From Fragilaria radians (lineage: Eukaryota > Bacillariophyta > Fragilariophyceae > Fragilariales > Fragilariaceae): a DNA stretch of 41,358 bases. The stretch covers positions 1 through 41,358 of the forward strand of contig CAAAJI010000204.1 of the NCBI GenBank assembly GCA_900642245.1, in the 5' to 3' direction. The first letter of the stretch is position 1; each line of letters opens with the position of its first letter. A program made the position numbers and the translations under genes. Under the pieces are notes generated by a model. It ran no database searches. It worked only from the letters and a program-made list of their open reading frames with translations, and was not told where the DNA came from. Shown in pieces: positions 21,422 to 30,256 of this stretch.

Positions 21422-23893
21422 ATGGCGAAATCCAATTCAAAATCAAAGATAAAGAAGAAGAAGGGACCTAAAGGTAAAAAGGCTCGTGCTAAAGCCAAAT
21501 TGGACAATCAATGGGGCGAAACAGTCGAGAAGGACCAAGGAACAACATCTAAAAGTACAAAACGACCAAACTCTAAGAGTCAAAAGGCAAACACGAAAAG
21601 CCATCACGAGTCATCTATTGAGAAGGTTTCTATCGAGACACCAAGCAACAGAGTTCTAACTGATGACGACCCCTTATCGGATGGTGAGAATGCCTACCAT
21701 AGCCTTCTGAAATCTATCCAAACAGTTACAAGTAAGAAGAAACAGAGTTCGACTTCACACAGCGAAAAATCTAATTTGGACGATGAAAATATGATATATA
21801 GTTCTGAAGAAGAAAGTGACGAGGATAGCACAGAGGAGACTTCGTCTGATGATAGTGAAATGCTTGCTGTGGAAGCCGATTATGACTTTATAGACTCTCA
21901 ATTGAAAGCAGAGGATGATCCATATTCTACTCATTTCACTCGTTCTGTACTTCCCGAGAACAAATTGAAGCTTACCAAAATTATTCAAGATTCACAAGTA
22001 ATTGCTCCACTTGTTATGCCTTCACTTCAAGAATCTATACAAGTATACGTCTCTCAAAAGAGGTTGGCAGAACTTCCTATACCGTCATTAGAAGATCAAT
22101 GGGTATCTCAAACGAAAAACCTTTTCCCCTACAATCGTCAAATCCTTCAATCGAATTTTCGAAAAGTAAATCGAACAGCCGCGAAAAGAAATTCTGATGC
22201 TGTAGACCAATCATTATCAACTTTGTCTCGTGAGGGAGGGTTACGATTGAGCGCCTTACAATCTGTGATTTATCCGGCCTTGGCGTCGTATACAGATATT
22301 CTAATTACTTCGGAGACAGTGGAAAATCGTGATGCTCTCGATGCGATGATTGCTCTACATATTATGAATCATATTTTGACATCTCGTGGTAGAGTCCAAC
22401 GCAATAATAAACGACTAAGGGATATGGATGAAGAACAGGACAATACTGGAGACGCCACGACTGATGAAGATAATGTGCGAGATCAGGGATATACTCGACC
22501 AACAGTTCTAGTGTTGCTTCCAACAAGAGGTGTATGTCATAAAGTTGTGCATTTGTTGCTAAGTTTATTAGGTGAATCATCGATTGTGGAAAACGAAGAT
22601 CGGTTCGAATCCGAGTATGGTCCCATCCTTGATGACATTGAAGAAGACGGCCAAGAAGGTGAGAATCGAAATCCAAAATCAATGGAATCTGTGCGCCGGC
22701 ATCGTAAGACTGTTTTGAAACAAAAAGGCAAAGAATGGAATGATATGTTTGGAGACAATGCCAACAGTGACGATCAATTTAAATTGGGAATATCGTTCTC
22801 CCCTAAAATTGTGAAGGCAGATTCCAAGGGAATTAAGAGGAGTGGTGTTGGAGTTCGACTCTATACTGACTTTTACAAAAGTGATATCATACTCGCTTCA
22901 CCGTTATCGTTGAAACTAGCTGCAGATGGAACTTCTGATGACGATCCCCTGCAACAACAGAGTGATCCGGATGTGGACTACTTGACGAGCATTGAAATAT
23001 GCTACTTGGGCTATTGTGATGTACTCTTGATGCAAAATTGGGACCATGTGAATACGACATTGGGCCTTCTCAATCAACAACCACGTAAGAACAATGAAAC
23101 TGATTTTTCTCGAGTGCGAGACTATCTACTGGCAGGACAAGCCAAACATTGGAGACAATTAATTGTAGTGTCTCAATTCCTTGATCCATGTATCGTATCC
23201 ACCTTCAAACGATCTGCCTGTAGTCATCAAGGGATTTTCAAGCTACTTCGCCGGACCTTGGACAATAACAATGAACAAAGTCTTTTGAATGTAATGGTTT
23301 CTACCAAACAAGTCTTCCAACGCATTCCCTGTAATTCGTTTCGGACGCAGGGAGCTGATCGTTTGGAGTACTTTGAAAAGCATGTCTTGCCACAAATTCA
23401 ACGCACTCAACAACGACGTACAATGATCTTTATACCAAGCTACTTTGAATACATTTCCCTCCGTAATTTATTATTACGGAAGGAGATTGACTTTGTCAGT
23501 GTGACTGAATATTCTCGATTGACGGAAGTTACTCGAGGACGTAGTCGGTTCCTACAGGGTCGGAAATCCATCCTCCTTTACACCGGACGGGCACACTTTT
23601 TTTATCGTCATTGTATCAAGGGAGCCAGGCATGTGCTGTTTATGGGATTACCGGAACATCCGCAATTCTATGCAGACGTTGTGAATATGATTGGTATGGG
23701 TATCGACGTACAAACAGACGATGACGAGAACGGAATTTCTACCGGAGTTGTTGGAGATACTCAGCTGAATTCATCCCTTGCCTTGTTTACTCCCTACGAA
23801 GCTTATGCATTGGAACGAATTTGTGGCAAATCCAATTCCGATCGAATGTTACTACGTGGAACAACGAAATCTACATTTTTATTCATGTCCTAA
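21422..23893 (+). CDS. UTP25: Utp25/DEF family, small-subunit processome protein
   Basis: Utp25 is a nucleolar protein of the SSU processome needed for 18S rRNA maturation; it resembles DEAD-box helicases but lacks their catalytic motifs. The 823-aa frame has a good ATG. Residues 1-160 are Lys-rich then acidic, as in nucleolar proteins. The family core follows: PTVLVLLPTRGVCHKVV (about 360-376), DIILASPLSLKLA, IEICYLGYCDVLLMQNWDHV, DFSRVRDYLLAGQAKHWRQL (about 560-579), and FMGLPEHPQFYADVVNMI (about 739-756), ending in KSTFLFMS. The position of the DEAD box is occupied by LGYCDVLLMQNW, as expected for this pseudo-helicase. It is slightly longer than the yeast and human proteins because of the N-tail. 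It is convergent with the deubiquitinase gene. Confidence 0.95.
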   Translation: MAKSNSKSKIKKKKGPKGKKARAKAKLDNQWGETVEKDQGTTSKSTKRPNSKSQKANTKSHHESSIEKVSIETPSNRVLTDDDPLSDGENAYHSLLKSIQTVTSKKKQSSTSHSEKSNLDDENMIYSSEEESDEDSTEETSSDDSEMLAVEADYDFIDSQLKAEDDPYSTHFTRSVLPENKLKLTKIIQDSQVIAPLVMPSLQESIQVYVSQKRLAELPIPSLEDQWVSQTKNLFPYNRQILQSNFRKVNRTAAKRNSDAVDQSLSTLSREGGLRLSALQSVIYPALASYTDILITSETVENRDALDAMIALHIMNHILTSRGRVQRNNKRLRDMDEEQDNTGDATTDEDNVRDQGYTRPTVLVLLPTRGVCHKVVHLLLSLLGESSIVENEDRFESEYGPILDDIEEDGQEGENRNPKSMESVRRHRKTVLKQKGKEWNDMFGDNANSDDQFKLGISFSPKIVKADSKGIKRSGVGVRLYTDFYKSDIILASPLSLKLAADGTSDDDPLQQQSDPDVDYLTSIEICYLGYCDVLLMQNWDHVNTTLGLLNQQPRKNNETDFSRVRDYLLAGQAKHWRQLIVVSQFLDPCIVSTFKRSACSHQGIFKLLRRTLDNNNEQSLLNVMVSTKQVFQRIPCNSFRTQGADRLEYFEKHVLPQIQRTQQRRTMIFIPSYFEYISLRNLLLRKEIDFVSVTEYSRLTEVTRGRSRFLQGRKSILLYTGRAHFFYRHCIKGARHVLFMGLPEHPQFYADVVNMIGMGIDVQTDDDENGISTGVVGDTQLNSSLALFTPYEAYALERICGKSNSDRMLLRGTTKSTFLFMS

Positions 23894-24353
23894 TGCAATG
23901 TCTTTTTTTCTTCTAATACATGGTAGAAAGATAACAGACACTTTCCTTTTTACCTACTTCGTATTTTAGCTTCAAAGCATATGATAGTTTTAGAGTGGAA
24001 ATCATTTATTTAAGTAATTTATATTTCGCAAATGTACAAAATTGTTCATGATACCGTCACATACCTTTGGGAGGTTCAACGTCGTGAATGTACGAATATA
24101 CCCAGTGATTTCTTTACACCAGGTTCATGGTAAGCCACCCCACAGATGCCACGTCGATTCGTTGTGCAACATCAATTTGAAAAACAACGAAATATCCTGC
24201 AGTGAACCATCATAAGATATTGGAGTATCGCAGTAAGGGACCCTGAGCATAAAATGACCCTTCAAAATATATAAGCATTACTCTTCGATTCTTTTCGCAA
24301 TAATACCACAATCTCGATAACTGCCAATGCTCCAATGCCTAGATTCTAGGCAT
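23894..24353. other. Convergent 3' region of UTP25 and ZUP1-like genes
   Basis: These 460 bp lie between two converging coding regions and should hold both 3' UTRs and polyadenylation signals. I see no gene and no strong terminator-like structure. Confidence 0.5.
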
Positions 24354-26084
24354 TCATTTATTACCTTTCAAATCACTGTCGTTGATATTTTCCTTATCCG
24401 TATTGTCACTTCTGGAATTGTCAGGTTCATCCGTTTTCTCACAATCATCATCTTCGTCTTCCTCCTCCTCATCTTCATCACTGTAGTTCTCTTCTTCATC
24501 GTAATCGTCGTAATCTTCCTCATCTTCAACAGAATTGTCATCATTTTCCGTATCCTTTTCATTTTGCTTGTTATCTTTCGTAGGAACATGATCGGGAGTT
24601 ACGTCACGCCGATTATTGGTTGTATTCCAGTTTTGTGGCTGCTGAATTTGTGGTTGAATTTGTTGTTGTGGCTGCTGTATTTGTGGTTGAATTTGTGGTT
24701 GTGGCTGTTGAATTTGTGGTTGAATTTGTTTTTGTGGCTGCTGTATTTGTGGTTGTAAAAATTGTTGTTGTTGTTGTGGTTGCTGCTGGTGCTGCTGTAT
24801 TTGTTGTCGTTGTTGCATTTGTTGTCTTCGAGCCACCGAATCAGCGGCTGCTGTTATGGCCTGGATTTTCAGTCCTTGTGATCCCAATGATCGTGATGTA
24901 GCCAAGACGATTTGACAATCTCGTTGTTCTAGTTTTGCAACATCCAAGATCAAGAGACGAACAATCGAATCCTGTTCTTGTGTCGATGAGGCATCAAACG
25001 CTGATCCGAGTTCACGATGAAGCAAAGTACCGTCTTGAAACGGATCGAGTACTAAAAGTTGGTACTGAGGATTAAGCTCATGATCGGAGTTAGCAACTTT
25101 TCGGATTCCAATAATTGTAACCGAGTGTCCCTCCCATTGTAAGTATAGGGGTATTCGGGATGGACCGACAAGTCCAGAGTGTGTGATATTCGGGTTCGTT
25201 TTTGTGGTCTGCGCTTGAAACTGAGAGTTAACATGCTGCAAGATGATTTGAGCACGCTGTACAGCAGATTCCTGAAAGCTAGGTGACAGTGGTGCTCCGA
25301 TACAAAAGTAATTCCAAACAAAGGGACCCAAACACCTTCGAGATTCATAGGTAAGAATGAATTGTATCACTACCGTGTCCAAACGAACCGCTGCCAGAAG
25401 AGACGCGACCTCTATAGCACCAATCTTATCCGACTTTCCAATGATCCGTCCATTGTAATGCGCCGCACCCTGAGGATCCAATCCCAACCTCCAAGCAGCC
25501 TCCAACCACTCTTGCAAGTCTCGGAGTGATGGTATGGGTACAGCAACTCCGAGATCAGATCGTTTCAAGGCTGGAGAGACAATGTTACAACTATGATACG
25601 CATGATCACTGGGAAGTAAGGGAAGGAGGGAGGATAACATCATTTGAACGTTACGATATCCGCAACTCCAATTGTCCTTTTGTTGGACATGTAATAATGG
25701 AATGCTGGAGATGACAGACGACGTTTCCTGATATCTTCCACATGTTCTCGTGAGTGGCAATTCAAGAAGATCTAATAGGGGTAGTATACCCTCCGTTGTG
25801 ACGGCATTTTCTGGTCCATTTTCAATGTTCAAAAATGGCAACCAAAGTGTTGTGAGATTTTGCATATTCGTAGCCATGGACGACTGCTTTTCAAGTAAAA
25901 AGTCCTCTAAACTTCGTTTTCCCAAGGATGATTTGAATTTATCGTAGTCTTCATCTTCCTCGTCGTCATCTACGTTGTTGTTTGAAACGCGTTTCGTTGG
26001 AATGGATGCAACTGGATGATTATCATCGCTGCTTTCATCATGTATAATATTCTCATTGCTTGGAATGTTGTTACTTTTTGACAT
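24354..26084 (-). CDS. ZUP1/ZUFSP-type peptidase C78, predicted deubiquitinase
   Basis: The family comprises cysteine peptidases of ubiquitin (ZUP1, K63 chains) or UFM1 (UFSP). The 576-aa frame starts at ATG 26084. The nucleophile is Cys141 in DNWSCGYRNVQMM. QEWLEAAWRLGLDPQGAAHY (191-210) and IGAIEVASLL (221-230) match ZUP1. His320 (EGHSVTIIGI) and Asp347 (LLVLDPFQD) complete a Cys-His-Asp triad in ZUP1 order. UFSP enzymes instead carry a DPH motif, absent here, so a deubiquitinase is favoured. The ZUP1 zinc fingers and ubiquitin-binding helices are missing. The Cys-His spacing is about 50 residues longer than in human ZUP1. The C-terminus is unusual: a Gln/Pro repeat at about 420-495, then a strongly acidic tail. 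There is no signal peptide, so cytosol or nucleus is expected. It diverges from the coiled-coil gene. Confidence 0.9.
   Translation of the reverse strand: MSKSNNIPSNENIIHDESSDDNHPVASIPTKRVSNNNVDDDEEDEDYDKFKSSLGKRSLEDFLLEKQSSMATNMQNLTTLWLPFLNIENGPENAVTTEGILPLLDLLELPLTRTCGRYQETSSVISSIPLLHVQQKDNWSCGYRNVQMMLSSLLPLLPSDHAYHSCNIVSPALKRSDLGVAVPIPSLRDLQEWLEAAWRLGLDPQGAAHYNGRIIGKSDKIGAIEVASLLAAVRLDTVVIQFILTYESRRCLGPFVWNYFCIGAPLSPSFQESAVQRAQIILQHVNSQFQAQTTKTNPNITHSGLVGPSRIPLYLQWEGHSVTIIGIRKVANSDHELNPQYQLLVLDPFQDGTLLHRELGSAFDASSTQEQDSIVRLLILDVAKLEQRDCQIVLATSRSLGSQGLKIQAITAAADSVARRQQMQQRQQIQQHQQQPQQQQQFLQPQIQQPQKQIQPQIQQPQPQIQPQIQQPQQQIQPQIQQPQNWNTTNNRRDVTPDHVPTKDNKQNEKDTENDDNSVEDEEDYDDYDEEENYSDEDEEEEDEDDDCEKTDEPDNSRSDNTDKENINDSDLKGNK
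24625..24840 (-). repeat. Coding repeat: IQPQIQQPQ units and poly-Gln
   Basis: Inside the deubiquitinase gene, units reading IQPQIQQPQ in the coding strand recur about four times, next to a CAA/CAG-rich poly-Gln run. It is a length-variable low-complexity segment outside the catalytic domain. Confidence 0.85.
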
Positions 26085-26440
26085 GAATGTCTATAAAATA
26101 AATATAAATATAAATATAACTATTTCGTAGTGTAGTTGAATGATATCGTCCAAAAGCTGATTGTAATGAGGTTGAATTCTTCGGAAAAATTGGATAGGTT
26201 CATTTAATGTCAATTGCTGCAATCCTATCTGTACTGTAATTTCGATCATGGTGAAAACTGAAAACGAGTTACGTGGACACACTCCAATGACGCATTAACT
26301 ATGGACTTGTACAAAACTGCTACTACTACTGCTATGGTAGTTGCCAGTACTGCATATAGGAAATACTACAATTCAACGTATGCAACTAGAAGCAATGCAC
26401 GCCAAAAGATTTTACCAGTTTTGCACCTTTCAGGCCAACC
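26085..26440. promoter_or_regulatory. Shared divergent promoter region, ZUP1-like / coiled-coil gene
   Basis: These 356 bp separate two divergent start codons and must serve both. An ATAAAT microsatellite lies immediately upstream of the deubiquitinase ATG (about 26095-26120). A minus-strand ATG at 26249 opens a 52-codon frame that looks protein-like but ends before the main gene. It could be an upstream ORF or leader exon; neither is shown. Confidence 0.5.
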
Positions 26441-27400
26441 ATGAAATATCGACTTAAAATTCCGTTGTTATTCCTTTTTACCCTTTCACTGAATCTAAAT
26501 TGTGAGGCGTCAACTTATTCATGCTTGGAGCCATCCTTTTTATCAACTAGTAGAAAAGTAACAAAGACAACCTTTCTTCTCGACTTAAGGGGTGGTGGTC
26601 AAGACGATGGTGGTGGATGGCTCTTTGGATGGGGTCGTCGCGATAGTACTAAGAATTCTGAAAAAAGATACCGTCAAGAATTGGAAGATCAATTGGTAGT
26701 CTTAGAACGTCAATTACGTGCGGCTCGAGACGAAGCGACACAATTGAGAAAGTTGGCCAAATTATCACGTCGTCCATCTGTGGCTGCGTCTCTAAGAAGT
26801 GAAATTAAAATGTTGCAAGATCAAATCCTTCAATTAGAAAGTTTCCAACAAGAGTTACAACGATTGTTGCAACAAGAAAAGGACTTGGTACAATCCTTAC
26901 AGGAACAATTGATCCAAGCTGGCAATGACGCCAAACAATTACAGGCTGATCATGCTGCTGCCATGGAAGAATTAGAACATAAAATGTTGGTACAATCACA
27001 AAAACAATGGGAGGACTTTCATCGTAATTTGGAACAACGTATTGCTGAGGCTGCATCTCGAGCACGTCAGGAGGCATTGGAAGAAATGGATCGGACCGTG
27101 AAAGCAGCTGTCCAAAGTGCGGAAGCGAAATTTAATCTTCAATTGGAAGCAGAACGTCAAAAGTCTGTCCAAGCGGTTGAGGTAGAACGTGTCAAGATGA
27201 GAAAGTTGGTCAAGGCCTTGGCAGATCGAGAACAAAAGCAAAAGCAACAACAGCAACAGCAGGAAAAAATCAAATCCAAGGCAACCAACAAAAAGAGTAG
27301 TAGCAGCACAAGTACCACAACTATTGCCGCTCAATCCAGTCGTTCTGGACAAAAACCTACAATTGCAACAGTTCGAAAAGGGTCCATTTCCAAACCTTGA
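26441..27400 (+). CDS. Signal-peptide coiled-coil protein with LRGGG motif
   Basis: This 319-aa protein belongs to no family that I recognise. Residues 1-23 form a clear signal peptide (basic start, core LLFLFTLSLNL, then NCEA). A short linker has TTFLLDLRGGGQDD at 43-56, followed by a Gly/Trp-rich stretch (GGGWLFGWGRR). Residues of about 73-255 are a long Gln/Glu/Arg-rich coiled coil without hydrophobic breaks. The tail is Gln- and Ser/Thr-rich. Entry to the ER is predicted; whether it continues to the plastid or periplastid space or is secreted cannot be told. The cleavage context lacks a diatom-type ASAFAP motif, which argues against stromal targeting. A structural or tethering role is plausible but unproven. 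Confidence 0.8.
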   Translation: MKYRLKIPLLFLFTLSLNLNCEASTYSCLEPSFLSTSRKVTKTTFLLDLRGGGQDDGGGWLFGWGRRDSTKNSEKRYRQELEDQLVVLERQLRAARDEATQLRKLAKLSRRPSVAASLRSEIKMLQDQILQLESFQQELQRLLQQEKDLVQSLQEQLIQAGNDAKQLQADHAAAMEELEHKMLVQSQKQWEDFHRNLEQRIAEAASRARQEALEEMDRTVKAAVQSAEAKFNLQLEAERQKSVQAVEVERVKMRKLVKALADREQKQKQQQQQQEKIKSKATNKKSSSSTSTTTIAAQSSRSGQKPTIATVRKGSISKP

Positions 27401-28021
27401 TTTTGGAACATGGACAAAGGAGAAACGTTGTCTACAATTTGGGGTGAAGAATTAATCGAGTTTCATGGTCTATTGCTTTTCTATATTTTAACAAGGAAAT
27501 GTATGTAAAGAATTTACTTGGTATCGCTTGCATTGACTTATCAAATGCATCAATATTTGATTTTCTTTCCAAACTCTGCTTCCTTCATAGAATATATTTT
27601 TGTTGGTCTCCGTTATAATGCAATGTTTTTGTTATTACTGCAGTGTAGGTAGGAGTAAGGAATGGAAATTAATTTTCCATTATCAACACGCCATGATGGG
27701 CTGCTGGTAGTTACATATAGTAACTCTTGACTGGGATTTTGAAGAAAGAAATTAGTTTTGCCAAGTTATTGTTTCTGTATCCCAACAGAGCAAATCCAAC
27801 ACAGGGGTATCCTTGTACCATCATAATCATAATTGTTGACTTTCCAACATTCAATTGTTTTTCAACAAAAATGAGAATACAGTAAGTTATGAGGATTAAA
27901 AATGTCATTCAATATAATCTTATATGTATGATGTGATTCATGTCTTTGTTTCCTGGGTGAATATCATTCCTTCAAAAAATTTAACTATTAAGATGAAATG
28001 TGACTACTACTACCACCACTA
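27401..28021. other. Convergent 3' region, coiled-coil gene / Ufd1 gene
   Basis: Two genes converge here. Frames up to 65 codons have no family features. Expected content is two 3' UTRs; no RNA gene or repeat is recognised. Confidence 0.5.
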
Positions 28022-28969
28022 CTATTCCTCTTTCTTTGCTTTTGTTTTCTTCTTCATTTGCTTTGCATCCTTGGCTGGTAGGAAGTCTGTGGCGATATCA
28101 CAATCTTGTACCTTGATACAATCACATTTTTCTCCTCGTGGTGCGGATCGTAAATCAACGACATCAAACCAATAACGTTTGTTATTATAATCCAAGGCAA
28201 TGACAGAACCCTTGGTTAAGGATGAATAGTGCTTAAATTCTGTTTCTAGGACAGCTTGAGGATTCGTCACCTCACGAGCAAATTTCGAAGAATGGGGACG
28301 TAACTGAGCCGCGGATCCAGGTGGCACATCGGTACAGAGTCGTACATCCACTACATCACGAGGTTCCAAATGTAAGGCACGCATCATCCACCAGGGTAAG
28401 AAACAATAATTGGCTGGTGATCGAAAATCCAATGGTCCACCCACAACACGAGATAAGGGAATCGACGGGGTATTACTAGTAGTCGTCATGGTAATATCCT
28501 CATCATCTTGTGCAACAATTTGTTGTAACGAAGTTTGGATATTGGAATCATTGACCTTGGATATTTCAAATAGCCATGGAACTTCCGCTTTATTACTTTC
28601 AATAGCATGCCAAAAGATTTTAGGAACAGATAATTTATCACCTGTTTGTACATGATTATGAGAAAAGACACCCATGGGTGGATTAAATCCATCATCAAGG
28701 GGTAGACATATGAGACGTCTTCGAGAACATGCCATTGCATACGTCCCCGAGGTTGCGACCCATTGAGCATTCCAATCTTCAACATCTTGTTCCAATTGTG
28801 CCAATGTCGATGCCGATGATAATCGTTCTTGAATGATTTTGGTAAAGCCTGATTGAAAGGAAATGGGAGTTGTCGTTGTTGATGATGACGACGATGATGA
28901 TGATGACAGATCAATACTGCTTATAAGCAGGAGCAAGGTCAGTTTGATGACATGGTATCTTGACATCAT
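28022..28969 (-). CDS. Ufd1-like protein with signal peptide, candidate SELMA sUfd1
   Basis: Ufd1 is the ubiquitin-binding cofactor of Cdc48. Algae with complex red plastids have a second set (SELMA) that moves proteins across the periplastid membrane. This 315-aa protein matches the Ufd1 barrel: GDKLSVPKIFWHAI (110-123), VPWLFEI, YCFLPWWMMRALHL (188-201), SSKFAREVTNPQAVLE (227-242) and KGSVIALDYNNKRY (253-266). Before it lie a signal peptide (MMSRYHVIKLTLLLLISS, 1-18) and a Ser/Thr-rich stretch (22-35) resembling a bipartite targeting leader. No Phe follows the predicted cleavage site, which fits retention in the periplastid space. The Cdc48/Npl4-binding tail of host Ufd1 is short or absent. 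The open frame extends to GTG 29014, but ATG 28969 places the hydrophobic core at the N-terminus. It ends in a Lys/Glu-rich tail. Confidence 0.87.
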   Translation of the reverse strand: MMSRYHVIKLTLLLLISSIDLSSSSSSSSSTTTTPISFQSGFTKIIQERLSSASTLAQLEQDVEDWNAQWVATSGTYAMACSRRRLICLPLDDGFNPPMGVFSHNHVQTGDKLSVPKIFWHAIESNKAEVPWLFEISKVNDSNIQTSLQQIVAQDDEDITMTTTSNTPSIPLSRVVGGPLDFRSPANYCFLPWWMMRALHLEPRDVVDVRLCTDVPPGSAAQLRPHSSKFAREVTNPQAVLETEFKHYSSLTKGSVIALDYNNKRYWFDVVDLRSAPRGEKCDCIKVQDCDIATDFLPAKDAKQMKKKTKAKKEE

Positions 28970-29199
28970 GAATTTAGAACTACGAAACGTTTGTATGTCT
29001 TCTACTTTTTCCACGTGGAAAGTTGAACTGTTGACAAGGCAACACAGTCGAGTGGAAATCCAGTATTCGTTTGAATACTCCTCGAATACAGTATTCTAAA
29101 CAAGTATTTCCCACTCCAGTTCTCTTTTCAGATATACCACACCACACCATCTGTCATATCCATATCCAATCTTGTCTGGTGGACCAATATATCATCAAC
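28970..29199. promoter_or_regulatory. Bidirectional promoter region, Ufd1-like / SARNP genes
   Basis: Only 230 bp separate the two divergent ATGs. It contains the perfect 14-bp palindrome TTTCCACGTGGAAA at 29008-29021, with a CACGTG G-box core (typical of bHLH/bZIP sites). It also has GTATTC at 29063 and 29091 and GAATAC at 29073 and 29084. No TATA box is obvious. The regulatory role is inferred from position and symmetry. Confidence 0.7.
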
Positions 29200-30256
29200 A
29201 TGACAGAAGAGAATGTAAAGAAGATGAAAGGTAAAACTCATACATTCCATTCCAAATGTCTTGATTTTTCATCGTGTTGTATCTAACGTATCCTCATCCG
29301 CTCTGCCTGCCTACCGACCGATACCAGTTTCTGAAATTCGTGCAGCCTTGACATTACGAGGATTATCGACGGAGGGATTGAAAGTTGATTTGGTAAATCG
29401 TTTGCAAGCACGTTTAGACGAAGAAGAATTTGGGATGATTGATGCACCTATTTCTGTTCCTGTCATGACAGACGACAACAGTATCGCGATAATTGTAGAG
29501 ACACCTCCCGAAATTAAAACAACGACTACGACTGAGATTGTCCAAGAGGAGGATATAGAACATGTTGAGGAACCACCTCTTGATCCTACACAAAATAAAG
29601 ATACGGATATGAATGTCCCTACACCAGAGGAAGAAAATACCTCCAACGTGGAATCAACTGGCGCAACCACGACAATGACTTTGGAAGACAAATTAAAGGC
29701 TCGTGCAGAACGATTTCAGCTACCCGAGTCTTCTGACAATAAGGAATCTGAAGAAGAAACTGAAAAGAAGCGTAAACGTGCCGAACGATTCCTATCCGAA
29801 GAAGAACGTAAAAAACAATTACGTGCGAAACGATTTCAAACATCTTCATCGGATGGGAATACATCCAATGATAATGAAGAAAATGATATTCAAGATAATA
29901 TTAATGATGACGAAGAGCGTAAGAAGCAGTTACGTGCCAAACGATTTCAATCCACAAAAATTTCGAACTCAGGAGACATGCAACAAAATAGTAATGATGA
30001 TGATGATGATGAAGAAGAAAAACAAAAGAAACTATTGCGTGCCAAACGTTTTCAACTATCCTCAACGCTACCTCTGGAAGAGAGTGGAAATCAGAAAAAA
30101 AATAATCACTCAATCCAAGATACGAATAAGGATACGTTACCTGCCAAGGAGGAATTGGAGAAACGTCTTGCCCGATTGGAAAAATTTGGGAAAGAAACAA
30201 ATAAGGTTGCGATTGATGAAATTAAGAGTATGCTTCGTAAGCATCGATTTCTTTAA
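29200..30256 (+). CDS. SARNP/THO1 homologue (SAP domain, mRNA export), two exons
   Basis: SARNP (CIP29, yeast Tho1, plant MOS11) binds nucleic acid with the TREX/THO complex and the helicase UAP56/Sub2 in mRNP assembly and export. The coding parts are 29200-29230 and 29328-30256, giving 319 aa. The N-terminus MTEENVKKMKVSEIRAALTL runs into RGLSTEGLKVDLVNRL, a SAP domain at about 8-42. An acidic/Thr linker follows. Then RAERF or RAKRF motifs recur at about 136, 161, 176, 213 and 248, with a sixth looser copy (RLARLEKFG, about 290). Human SARNP has about two. Without splicing the only frame starts at TTG 29261 and lacks the first SAP residues, so the two-exon model is preferred. Confidence 0.9.
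29231..29327 (+). other. Intron of SARNP/THO1 gene (97 bp)
   Basis: The donor is GTAAAA at 29231 and the acceptor is ATACCAG ending at 29327. Splicing joins G with TT to make a Val codon and completes the first helix of the SAP domain. The intron interrupts the gene after only 31 coding nucleotides. Confidence 0.85.

Noticed and set aside
22596..22620. tRNA B-box-like GGTTCGAATCC
   Set aside because: It lies in the UTP25 coding frame and no acceptor or anticodon arms surround it.
24327..24901. Hydrophobic repetitive plus-strand frames (VVVFVVEF-like)
   Set aside because: They are the complement of the Gln/Pro and acidic repeats of the deubiquitinase gene.
26091..26249. Upstream exon for the deubiquitinase
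   Set aside because: The frame looks protein-like, but no convincing donor joins it to ATG 26084, and that gene already has a good start.
29261..29327. THO1 frame beginning at 29261
   Set aside because: It starts with TTG and lies inside a GT-AG intron; splicing from ATG 29200 gives a better SAP domain.
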